6,613 nucleotides of DNA from an uncultured Alphaproteobacteria bacterium (GTDB taxonomy: Bacteria > Pseudomonadota > Alphaproteobacteria > Rhizobiales > Hyphomicrobiaceae): assembly GCA_937950105.1 (NCBI GenBank), contig CALFEM010000072.1, positions 1 through 6,613 on the forward strand, written 5' to 3'. Positions within the stretch are counted from its first letter, which is position 1, and every line of letters starts with the position of its first letter. A program made the translations under genes and the position numbers. The notes beneath the pieces were generated by a model that saw nothing but the letters and a program-made list of their open reading frames with translations, was not told where the DNA came from and did no database searches. Of the stretch, positions 1 to 6,579 are shown one piece after another.

Positions 1-1125
<1,125 letters not shown>

Positions 1126-1140
1126 TTAAGCAAGTGTGAA
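1126..1140 (-). promoter_or_regulatory. Putative CtrA box, ccrM-proximal
   Basis: The plus strand reads TTAA-N7-TGAA, one base from the CtrA consensus TTAA-N7-TTAA. It lies 79-93 bases upstream of the ccrM start. CtrA is known to activate ccrM late in the cell cycle in Caulobacter; assigning the site here is inference from spacing and sequence. Confidence 0.5.
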
Positions 1141-1149
1141 GAGAGATTG

Positions 1150-1165
1150 CTAACGAAGCGTTAAC
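1150..1165 (-). promoter_or_regulatory. Putative CtrA box, ccrM-distal
   Basis: The plus strand reads CTAA-N7-TTAAC, one base from the full CtrA consensus TTAA-N7-TTAAC. It sits nine bases beyond the first box, about two helical turns centre to centre, so two CtrA dimers could bind the same DNA face. Such tandem arrangement supports real sites over chance. Confidence 0.55.
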
Positions 1166-1383
1166 GGCACGCGCCGGCAAGGGAGAAAAACGCGGCGCGC
1201 GCGCGGGGTGCCTGACATGAGCAACGCATGGCGTCGCTCGTGGAGGCACGCCGGCAGTTCAACCACGCGACTGTGTTCGATGCTTGGCAGTCGTTCGCGC
1301 TGCAACTGTCGCGAGCGCCTTGCGGGTGCTGCAAACTGCGCTATCAGTGTTCGCGAAAGAGCCCGCAGGGAGTGCCGCGCGCC

Positions 1384-1923
1384 ATGGCCAAGATCGACGA
1401 GAGCCGCCTCTTCATTCCGGTCCGCATTGCCGTGCTGACCATGTCCGATACGCGCTCGCTGGCGGAGGACAAATCGGGCAACACGCTTGCGGCGATGATC
1501 GCGGAAGCCGGGCACACGCTCGCGGATCGGGCGCTGGTGAAGGACGACGTGGCGGCGATCCGCGCGCAGGTGCAGGCGTGGATCGACGACCCGAACATCG
1601 ATGTCGTCATCACCACCGGGGGCACGGGGTTCACGGGGCGCGACGTGACGCCGGAAGCGGTGATGCCGCTGTTCGAGAAGCATATCGACGGCTTCGCGGC
1701 GATCTTCCACATGCTGTCGTACCAGAAGATCGAAACCTCGACGATCCAGTCGCGCGCGTGCGGCGGCGTCACGCGTGGCACCTACATCTTCTGCCTGCCG
1801 GGTTCGCCCGGCGCCTGCAAGGACGCCTGGCACGGAATCCTGAAGTGGCAGCTCGACAACCGTCACCGTCCCTGCAACTTCGTCGAGATCATGCCGCGGC
1901 TCGAGGAACATCGCCGCTCTTGA
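1384..1923 (+). CDS. moaB: Molybdenum cofactor biosynthesis protein MoaB (MogA/MoaB family)
   Basis: A 179-residue protein of the MogA/MoaB family, which binds molybdopterin and, in organisms where it replaces MogA, adenylates it with ATP before molybdenum insertion in the cytoplasm. Visible family blocks are the N-terminal strand and SDTRSLAEDKSG (residues 21-32), the molybdopterin-binding loop TTGGTGFTGRDVTPEA (77-92) and LPGSPGACKDAW (138-149). Length is normal for MoaB. The ATG at 1384 follows AGGGAG by nine bases and gives the usual short N-terminus; an ATG at 1228 would add 52 residues of non-homologous sequence. It stands alone: divergent from ccrM and convergent with the MAPEG gene, with only 27 bases between the two stops. 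Whether it does MogA's job here cannot be judged without the rest of the genome. Confidence 0.95.
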   Translation: MAKIDESRLFIPVRIAVLTMSDTRSLAEDKSGNTLAAMIAEAGHTLADRALVKDDVAAIRAQVQAWIDDPNIDVVITTGGTGFTGRDVTPEAVMPLFEKHIDGFAAIFHMLSYQKIETSTIQSRACGGVTRGTYIFCLPGSPGACKDAWHGILKWQLDNRHRPCNFVEIMPRLEEHRRS

Positions 1924-1950
1924 GTGTGAGGGGCCAATCGGGCCGAAGCA

Positions 1951-2355
1951 TCACGGGCCGAAACTGACCAGCCCGAAGAAAGCCTTGAGCAGGCACGCCA
2001 CCGCTGCGACGGTGAGCACCGCGAACGTGAGCGTCATGCCGGTCACGCGCAGCGTCAGGTTTTCCTTCGCCTGCGACACGCCGTAGGCATGGACGATGCG
2101 CCCGGCGACGAGCGCGATGCCGAGCCCGTGCAGCAGATAGCGGCTGGTGCCCATGCTCTCCAGCAGGCCCATCAGCAGCAAGGCCAGCGGCACGTACTCG
2201 GCGAAGTTGGCGTGCACGCGCATGCGACGGAGCAGCGCCGCATCGTCACCGTGGCCGATGCCGACGCGCGCGGTGCGGCGCTGGCGAATGACGCGGATCG
2301 ACAGCAGCACGAACAGCGGCGTCAGCAGTCCGGCGTAAAGCGCAGTGACGATCAT
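1951..2355 (-). CDS. MAPEG family membrane protein
   Basis: A 134-residue integral membrane protein of the MAPEG family (membrane-associated proteins in eicosanoid and glutathione metabolism). Bacterial members are mostly uncharacterised and some have glutathione-dependent transferase or peroxidase activity. It shows the family signature RRMRVHANFAEYVPLALL at residues 43-60 and a second block GRIVHAYG at 85-92. About four hydrophobic helices are visible (near 2-20, 52-69, 74-92 and 107-128). The ATG at 2355 has GGGGAG six bases upstream. An in-frame start 33 bases further up adds only a charged stretch and lies inside the leader inverted repeat. The substrate is unknown. It is transcribed in the same direction as the DUF2189 gene, 106 bases downstream of it, and a candidate promoter in the gap suggests it can be expressed alone. 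Confidence 0.9.
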   Translation of the reverse strand: MIVTALYAGLLTPLFVLLSIRVIRQRRTARVGIGHGDDAALLRRMRVHANFAEYVPLALLLMGLLESMGTSRYLLHGLGIALVAGRIVHAYGVSQAKENLTLRVTGMTLTFAVLTVAAVACLLKAFFGLVSFGP

Positions 2356-2357
2356 GC

Positions 2358-2401
2358 GTAGCTCCCCGTCGCAACGCGGTCTATCCACGAGCTACGGGGA
2401 G
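2358..2401 (-). promoter_or_regulatory. Inverted repeat covering the MAPEG gene ribosome binding site
   Basis: Two overlapping, mutually exclusive inverted repeats are present. CTCCCCGT (2362-2369) pairs perfectly with ACGGGGAG (2394-2401), with a 24-base loop. GTAGCTC (2358-2364) pairs perfectly with GAGCTAC (2389-2395). On the minus-strand mRNA the first pairing would bury the whole GGGGAG ribosome binding site and the second its 3' half. If transcription starts near 2393, as the candidate promoter implies, only part of the second pairing could form in RNA and the repeat might be an operator instead. Confidence 0.4.
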
Positions 2402-2428
2402 TATGCCCTCGCCGGATCAACCTTCCAA
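2400..2428 (-). promoter_or_regulatory. Candidate sigma-70 promoter for the MAPEG gene
   Basis: On the minus strand, TTGGAA (2428-2423) and CATACT (2405-2400) are separated by 17 bases. Each hexamer matches the TTGACA/TATAAT consensus at four of six positions, and the expected start is near 2393, about 38 bases before the start codon. This is a weak-consensus call made by eye. Confidence 0.35.
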
Positions 2429-2461
2429 CGAGGTGACGAGAGCGCGACGCTGAATATCGCC

Positions 2462-3391
2462 TCAGCGTTGCCCGCCCTCCTCGTCGTCGTGGCGTACCGA
2501 TGAGCCGACGAACAGCGAGGCCGGAAACTCGGCGGCGTAACGCGGCCGGCGTTCACGCGGCTCGAACTCGGGGCGCGGACGCGTATCCGGCACGACGACC
2601 TTGCGATAGAGATGCCACGTCGCATGGCCGAGCACCGGGAAGACGACGGCGAGGCCGAACAGCAGCGGCAGTGCGCCGATGAACAGCGACACCGCTACGA
2701 TCAGCCCCCAGGTGAACATTTCGACCGGGTTCTTCAGCACCGCACGTACCGAGGTGGAAACCGCCGAAGCGACGCCGACGTTGCGGTCGAGCAGCAGCGG
2801 GAACGACACGACACTCACCATCAGCGCGAGCACGGCAAAGCCGAGACCGATGAGGTTGCCGCGCCAGAACAGGTCGCGCCCCTCTGCAGTGTTGACGACG
2901 TCGGAAAGGAATGCGCCGAGCGTCGCGTGGCTGCCATAGCCGAATCGCGAGAGATACATGCTGTGCGCGATTGAGATCCACACGAGGAACAGCAACAGCA
3001 GCATCGCGCCGAGAGCGAGGATCGACTTGAACGACGGCGAATGGCGCACGTCGAAGGCGTGCGTCCAGAACGTGTCGCGGCCCATCTCGCGACGGCGGCT
3101 CAACTCGTAGAGCCCGACGGCCGCGAACGGTCCGAGGATCGCGAACCCGGCGGCGACGGGATAGACCAGCGGGAAGACGTCGTAGCCGAAGGCGAGGCGG
3201 AACAGCGCGAGGCCGATGACGGCATAGATGAGGCCGAGGAACAGCGCATGCGTCGGCATGGCATTGAAATCCTCGACGCACTTGGCGAGCGCGTCCTTGA
3301 GGTCTGAGAAATGGATGCGGCGCACGCGCGGTAATTCATGCACGGCATCGACAGGGGCGATGACGTCGTGATTGAGGGTCTGTTGGCGCAT
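2462..3391 (-). CDS. DUF2189 domain-containing integral membrane protein
   Basis: A 309-residue inner-membrane protein of the DUF2189 family (COG5473), function unknown. A 45-residue polar N-terminus is followed by hydrophobic segments near 48-68, 74-95, 122-144, 179-200 and 225-255, and a charged, arginine-rich cytoplasmic-type tail (268-309). Recognisable family blocks are LGPFAAVGLYELSRR (86-100), SFPLLLDR (196-203) and PVLGHATWHLYRK (252-264). The start at 3391 is preceded by AGGAG nine bases away. No enzymatic residues are evident; a structural or transport-accessory role is possible but unsupported. It is followed 106 bases later by the MAPEG gene in the same orientation and is separated from the upstream outer-membrane gene by 232 bases that contain hairpins, so it probably has its own promoter. 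Identification is from remembered family sequence features. Confidence 0.88.
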   Translation of the reverse strand: MRQQTLNHDVIAPVDAVHELPRVRRIHFSDLKDALAKCVEDFNAMPTHALFLGLIYAVIGLALFRLAFGYDVFPLVYPVAAGFAILGPFAAVGLYELSRRREMGRDTFWTHAFDVRHSPSFKSILALGAMLLLLFLVWISIAHSMYLSRFGYGSHATLGAFLSDVVNTAEGRDLFWRGNLIGLGFAVLALMVSVVSFPLLLDRNVGVASAVSTSVRAVLKNPVEMFTWGLIVAVSLFIGALPLLFGLAVVFPVLGHATWHLYRKVVVPDTRPRPEFEPRERRPRYAAEFPASLFVGSSVRHDDEEGGQR

Positions 3392-3494
3392 TTTCGCTCA
3401 CTCCTGAAACGGGGGCGGAGTGGCTGCGGCGGTGTCGCGAACTCGATCTCGATGCGAATGCGAAAGGAAGCTCCGGCGTCGCGACCAACCGCAA

Positions 3495-3527
3495 CCGGCT
3501 TCTCGGCACATGGTAGCGCGAAGCCGG
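3495..3527. repeat. 8-bp inverted repeat between DUF2189 and barrel genes
   Basis: CCGGCTTC (3495-3502) and GAAGCCGG (3520-3527) are perfect complements with a 17-base loop. No T-run follows on either strand. It lies upstream of the DUF2189 gene (104 bases before its start) and downstream of the barrel gene, so it could be a promoter dyad or a weak hairpin. In GC-rich DNA an 8-bp repeat can arise by chance. Confidence 0.25.
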
Positions 3528-3560
3528 CGGATTGTCGCGGACGGATCGGTAGCTGCGGTC

Positions 3561-3608
3561 AAAACGGCGTGACGCGCCGCACACGAATTCGTGCCCGGTC
3601 CGGCGCGT
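3561..3608 (-). terminator. Candidate terminator of the outer-membrane barrel gene
   Basis: Two competing hairpins lie 15 bases past the stop. The larger is ACGCGCCG (3572-3579) with CGGCGCGT (3601-3608), whose loop itself contains the 12-base palindrome CACGAATTCGTG (3582-3593). The smaller is CGGCG-5 bases-CGCCG (3565-3579), followed directly on the minus-strand transcript by TTTT (3564-3561). The smaller stem plus T-run is the classic intrinsic-terminator arrangement, though short. Confidence 0.45.
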
Positions 3609-3623
3609 ACGGTTGCGCAGGGG

Positions 3624-4388
3624 TCAGAACTTCATGTTCATGCCGACGCGCACGAGATCGACGCTGTTGTCGAAGTAGTAGGGTTCCTGGTTCTCGCTGA
3701 GCCCGTCGTAGCGGCCGAGGTCCATGTGCAGGTATTCGAGCTTGGCGGTGACGCCGGTCCACAGCGCGTGCTCGACGCCGGCGCCGACGACCAGACCGGA
3801 ACGCACGCTCTCGTTGGTCGCCGTCTGGCCGGCGGCATCGCCGTAGCCGACCTCGTCGACCTCGGCGATGGCCCAGCCGGCGGTCGCGTAAAGCAGAGTG
3901 CGGTCACTCCACAGATAACCGGCGCGGGCGCGGATGGTGCCCCACAGCGGGCCGAACTGCGATTTCCAGACGTGGCCGTCGAAGATCACCTGATCGTCGG
4001 CGGAGAGATGCATGAGGCCGAGGTCGGCCTCGACGCCGAGCAGAACGCGCGGGCTCCACATGTGATTGTAGCCGACGGTCAGCGCGGCCAGTCCGCCGCC
4101 GAGATCGGCGTCCGCGGTGCCGTGGTTGTCGTTGCGGTCGTAGTAGTGCTCGGACGAGCCCCAGCCATAGCCGACGCTGCCGCCGACGTAGAGCCCGTGC
4201 CAGATCGGCGATGGCGGCGGTTGCCAGGCGGGCTCCGAGACCCACGACGACTCGGCCGCTGCCGGTTTGTGAGCCTTTGCTCCGGATGATTTGGTCTTGC
4301 CGCCGCCTTCGGCGACGGCGTGCGGCGCGGTGGCGAGGGCGCAGACGATCGCAAGCGCGATGCGGCACGTGGTGGTCGAGATGGTCAT
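3624..4388 (-). CDS. Outer-membrane beta-barrel protein (Omp31/porin-like family)
   Basis: A 254-residue exported protein. Residues 1-26 form a signal peptide (hydrophobic core about 9-19, likely cleaved after PHAVA). Then comes a lysine/alanine/proline-rich linker to about residue 62, and the barrel starts with WHGLYVGGSVGYGWG (63-77), the usual first strand of small alphaproteobacterial barrels. Further amphipathic strands include GVEADLG (118-124), RARAGYLWSDRTLLYATAGWA (from 153) and VEHALWTGVTAKLEYLHMDLG (from 205). The protein ends in ...RVGMNMKF with the C-terminal phenylalanine recognised by the BAM assembly machinery. Size fits an eight-stranded barrel. The ATG at 4388 was chosen because the signal peptide follows directly and GGAG lies nine bases upstream; the frame stays open to 4562 but that part lacks export features. 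It is probably a single-gene unit. Its ligand or physiological role is not apparent. Confidence 0.9.
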   Translation of the reverse strand: MTISTTTCRIALAIVCALATAPHAVAEGGGKTKSSGAKAHKPAAAESSWVSEPAWQPPPSPIWHGLYVGGSVGYGWGSSEHYYDRNDNHGTADADLGGGLAALTVGYNHMWSPRVLLGVEADLGLMHLSADDQVIFDGHVWKSQFGPLWGTIRARAGYLWSDRTLLYATAGWAIAEVDEVGYGDAAGQTATNESVRSGLVVGAGVEHALWTGVTAKLEYLHMDLGRYDGLSENQEPYYFDNSVDLVRVGMNMKF

Positions 4389-4619
4389 AATCGGGCGCTC
4401 CGAGGCAAGAGCCACGCCCGCTCGCCGAACCGCGACACGCACGAAGCGTGTCGGCGAAACGGCCCCCGGCCGGCATGGCGCGTTGACAGCACCTCCCCCG
4501 CTGGTCATATGCCGCGAACGATGCGGCGCGGTGTCGGCCGCTATACGGCCAGACGAAGGCAATGATGTATGGAAATCAGTTTGTTATGCGCCGTTCTTTG
4601 CAATCCGCGAGAGCACAAG
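4389..4619 (-). promoter_or_regulatory. Leader and promoter region of the barrel gene
   Basis: No gene is convincing here. The region holds the ribosome binding site for the barrel gene, the leader dyad at 4422-4457 and two small 5-bp dyads (4511-4527 and 4536-4550). The stretch near 4555-4615 is the least GC-rich part of this neighbourhood and is where I would expect the promoter, but I found no clear -35/-10 pair on the minus strand. Confidence 0.4.
4422..4457 (-). promoter_or_regulatory. Stem-loop in the barrel gene leader
   Basis: CGACACGC (4433-4440) and GCGTGTCG (4446-4453) form a perfect 8-bp stem with a 5-base loop. An outer arm TCGCCG (4422-4427) can pair with CGGCGA (4452-4457), overlapping the inner stem by two bases. 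The structure ends 34 bases before the start codon. It may be an mRNA-stabilising leader hairpin or an operator. Confidence 0.4.
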
Positions 4620-4651
4620 AACGGCCGCGTCGGGCGAGCGACGCGGCCGTT
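4620..4651 (-). terminator. Strong hairpin terminator of the small secreted gene
   Basis: AACGGCCGCGTCG (4620-4632) and its exact complement (4639-4651) form a 13-bp perfect stem with a 6-base loop, 41 bases past the stop of the small gene. On the minus-strand transcript the stem is followed by CTTGTGCTC, a moderately U-rich run; the other side is not U-rich, so termination on the minus strand is favoured. Confidence 0.75.
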
Positions 4652-4692
4652 GCCGAGAACCGTCGAAGCATCAGGTCGATGCGTCGGTCGAG

Positions 4693-4884
4693 CTACCGCT
4701 TCTGCTGGTTGGGTCGATCGGGCCTCGGCGTCGACGGGCAGTAGATGTCATGACGGCCGCCGCCGGGTTGACGAATGCAGTTGCTTCCCGCCGCTGCCCC
4801 GTTGCTCGTCGCCACCATTCCGGCGGCCATCGTCAGGACCGTGAGGGCCGCGACGGGCACGGCCAAGGCAATCTTTGCAATCAT
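4693..4884 (-). CDS. Small secreted protein of unknown function
   Basis: A 63-residue protein that I do not recognise. Residues 1 to about 31 look like a signal peptide (MIAKIALAVPVAALTVLTMA, then small residues AGMVATSNGAAA). The remaining 30 or so residues are glycine-, proline- and arginine-rich with two cysteines, C36 and C49, framing IRQPGGGRHDIY; they could form a disulfide in the periplasm. The start is well supported by AAGGAG eight bases upstream. Its own hairpin terminator downstream and a 13-bp inverted repeat upstream argue for a genuine, separately controlled gene and not a chance frame. A periplasmic peptide or cell-surface role is inference only. Confidence 0.72.
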   Translation of the reverse strand: MIAKIALAVPVAALTVLTMAAGMVATSNGAAAGSNCIRQPGGGRHDIYCPSTPRPDRPNQQKR

Positions 4885-4909
4885 TCGTGGTGCTCCTTCA
4901 GTTGCTGCT

Positions 4910-4947
4910 GTCCGGCGAACGCTTGTCTTGAACTGCGTTCGTCGGAC
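4910..4947 (-). promoter_or_regulatory. 13-bp inverted repeat upstream of the small secreted gene
   Basis: GTCCGGCGAACGC (4910-4922) and GCGTTCGTCGGAC (4935-4947) are complementary at 12 of 13 positions, with a 12-base spacer. The repeat lies 26-63 bases upstream of the start codon. It may be an operator, a leader stem-loop, or a second terminator behind the dehydrogenase gene; on the minus-strand RNA the single mismatch is A-C. Confidence 0.5.
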
Positions 4948-4968
4948 TGAGACCTAACAGGAGCAGGC

Positions 4969-5003
4969 GCGCGCCGATGTTCTCCGTGAAACATCGGGCG
5001 CGT
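4969..5003 (-). terminator. Hairpin terminator of the dehydrogenase gene
   Basis: CGCGCCGATGTT (4970-4981) pairs with AACATC-G-GGCGCG (4990-5002): 12 base pairs with one bulged G, an 8-base loop and an extra G-T pair at the base. It begins 12 bases past the dehydrogenase stop. No strong U-run follows on the minus strand, so it may act as a 3' end stabiliser or a Rho-assisted terminator. Confidence 0.55.
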
Positions 5004-5015
5004 CAGGAACGGTCG

Positions 5016-6014
5016 TCAGAACATCGCCGGGTGGACGCGGTCCGGCGGCGCATGGCCGTCGACGAACGTCTTGATGTTGATGATGACCTTTTCGCCCATG
5101 TCGACGCGGCCCTCGATGGTGGCCGAGCCCATGTGCGGCAGCGCCACGACGCGCTCGGAGGCGAGCAGCTTCGGGTTGATGGCCGGCTCGTGCTCGAACA
5201 CGTCGAGGCCGGCGCCAGCGATGCCGCCCGCCTCGATGATACGCGCCAGCTCGTTCTCGTCGATCACCTCGCCGCGCGCGGTGTTGACGATGTACGCCGT
5301 CGGCTTCAGCAGCTTGAGACGGCGGGCCGAGAGCAGGTGATAGGTCGCCGGAGTGTGCGGGCAGTTCACCGAGACGATGTCCATGCGCGACAGCATCTGG
5401 TCGAGGCTTTCCCAGTACGTCGCCTCCAGCTCCTGCTCGATCTCGGAATGGACGCGGCGGCGGTTGTGATAATGGATCTGCAGGCCGAACGCCTTGGCGC
5501 GCCGCGCGACGGCGGTGCCGATGCGGCCCATGCCGATGATGCCGAGGCGCTTGCCCGAGATGCGGTGGCCGAGCATCCAGGTCGGCGACCAGCCGGCCCA
5601 ATGGTTCTTCGGGTCCTTGAGGTAGTTGGTCGCTTCGGCGAGGCGGCGCGGCACCGCGAGCATCAGCGCCATGGTCATGTCGGCGGTATCCTCGGTGAGG
5701 ACGCCGGGCGTGTTGGTGACGACGATCGAGCGGTTGCGCGCGGTATCGAGGTCGATGTTGTCGACGCCGGTGCCGAAGTTGGCGATCAGCCGCAGGTTCG
5801 GTCCGGCCTGGCTGATGACGGCGCGATCGATGCGATCGGTCACGGTCGGTACCAGTACGTCGGCGTCCTTCACGGCCGCGACCAGCTCGGCCTGCGTCAT
5901 CGGACGATCATCGGAGTTGAGGCGGGTTTCGAACAGCTCGCGCAGGCGCGTCTCGACGACGTCGGGCAGCTTGCGCGTGACGATGACCAGCGGCTTCTTC
6001 GTGGGTTGCGGCAT
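5016..6014 (-). CDS. D-2-hydroxyacid dehydrogenase (glyoxylate/hydroxypyruvate reductase type)
   Basis: A 332-residue cytoplasmic oxidoreductase of the D-isomer-specific 2-hydroxyacid dehydrogenase family, most like GyaR-type enzymes that reduce glyoxylate to glycolate and hydroxypyruvate to D-glycerate. The Rossmann loop GIIGMGRIG is at 158-166, and the catalytic triad is R247 (NTARGE), E276 (FEHEP) and H294 (PHMGSA). The substrate-side loop NFGTGVDNID is at 79-88. After the second Rossmann strand the sequence is HNRRR (183-187) where NAD-dependent members carry an aspartate, which suggests NADPH preference. Length is typical. The ATG at 6014 follows GGAAAG by five bases. It is divergent from the SH3 gene and followed by a hairpin. 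Exact substrate cannot be settled from sequence, and phosphoglycerate dehydrogenase is unlikely because the C-terminal ACT domain is absent. Confidence 0.92.
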   Translation of the reverse strand: MPQPTKKPLVIVTRKLPDVVETRLRELFETRLNSDDRPMTQAELVAAVKDADVLVPTVTDRIDRAVISQAGPNLRLIANFGTGVDNIDLDTARNRSIVVTNTPGVLTEDTADMTMALMLAVPRRLAEATNYLKDPKNHWAGWSPTWMLGHRISGKRLGIIGMGRIGTAVARRAKAFGLQIHYHNRRRVHSEIEQELEATYWESLDQMLSRMDIVSVNCPHTPATYHLLSARRLKLLKPTAYIVNTARGEVIDENELARIIEAGGIAGAGLDVFEHEPAINPKLLASERVVALPHMGSATIEGRVDMGEKVIINIKTFVDGHAPPDRVHPAMF

Positions 6015-6272
6015 TCTGTCTTTCCGGTTCTCTCGTGGTCCGGCGGAAGCCTCGCGGGCGGTCCGGGCCGGGTGTCGTCAGTCGGTAAATCGACGCGGGG
6101 GCGCCAGCGCATGGGCCGGTGCCTCGATCACGGCGACGTTGGGGGGAGGAAGTTCGACGGTCGGCTTTCTCGGTTCGGTAGCAACACTTCCCGACGTGTC
6201 TAACAGATGGCCTTGGCGATGACAAAGTGGCGATTAGGGATTAGATGCGGTCGCGGCGGAGGGAAAAGCCGA
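6015..6272. promoter_or_regulatory. Divergent intergenic region, dehydrogenase and SH3 gene
   Basis: These 258 bases must carry promoters for both flanking genes. I see GGAAAG before the dehydrogenase and GGAGGG (6258-6263) before the SH3 gene. A short tandem repeat GATTAGG/GATTAGA occurs at about 6233-6246. No convincing -35/-10 pair, RNA gene or further reading frame was found. Confidence 0.4.
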
Positions 6273-6579
6273 GTGGCGGACTTGAGCTATCTTCGATCGG
6301 GCCGGAGCGGATCGCGGCGCGTGGCGGCGCGGCCGGGGCGCAGGCCGGGCGCTGGCGGGCTGGCGGCGTTCGCCGTGCTGGCGATTCTGACGCAACCCGT
6401 GCGTGCGGCGGGAGAGACCGCGGCGGCCGCGCAGGCCGATCTGTCGGGTGCGACGCCGCTGCCCGGCCGCGGTGCCAGCGGTTTGGCGCTGCCGCGCTAC
6501 GTCAGCCTGAAATCGGACCGCGTCAACCTGCGCTCCGGCCCGGGGACGGACTATCCGACCTCGTGGGTGTATCGCCGCG
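6273..6579 (+). CDS. Exported SH3-domain protein (COG3807-like), 3' end missing
   Basis: The visible 102 residues are an arginine-rich N-terminus (1-29), a hydrophobic signal segment (about 29-40) with a likely cleavage near VRAAG (43-47), an alanine-rich linker, and the start of a bacterial SH3-like domain: ALPRYVSLKSDRVNLRSGPG (from 72) followed by TDYPTSWVYRR. This block is typical of alphaproteobacterial exported SH3 proteins, thought to bind peptidoglycan or other envelope ligands; function is unproven. The GTG at 6273 has GGAGGG nine bases upstream. In-frame ATGs at 6207 and 6219 are possible but lack a ribosome binding site and would make an even longer N-terminal region. After residue 102 the frame enters the adapter, so the EIGRAHV ending is false and most of the SH3 domain is missing. 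Confidence 0.88.

Noticed and set aside
1195..1205. Alternating GC run with possible Z-DNA character
   Set aside because: Only 11 bases long and expected at this GC content; nothing else marks it.
1924..1950. Shared bidirectional terminator between moaB and the MAPEG gene
   Set aside because: The 27-base gap has repeated GGGCC motifs but no stem with a T-run on either strand.
4483..4511. Plus-strand TTGACA followed at 17 bases by CATATG, as a promoter
   Set aside because: The -35 is perfect, but the -10 matches poorly and no plus-strand gene follows before 6273; the whole downstream stretch is coded on the minus strand.
4977..6203. 408-codon plus-strand frame opposite the dehydrogenase
   Set aside because: It is longer than the real gene but is its antisense shadow. 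The translation is rich in D, R, H and V with no domain, whereas the minus frame has the complete Rossmann loop and the catalytic R/E/H residues.
6207..6272. Upstream ATG starts (6207, 6219) for the SH3 protein
   Set aside because: Neither has a ribosome binding site, and the extra residues push the signal sequence still further from the N-terminus. The GTG at 6273 has GGAGGG at nine bases.
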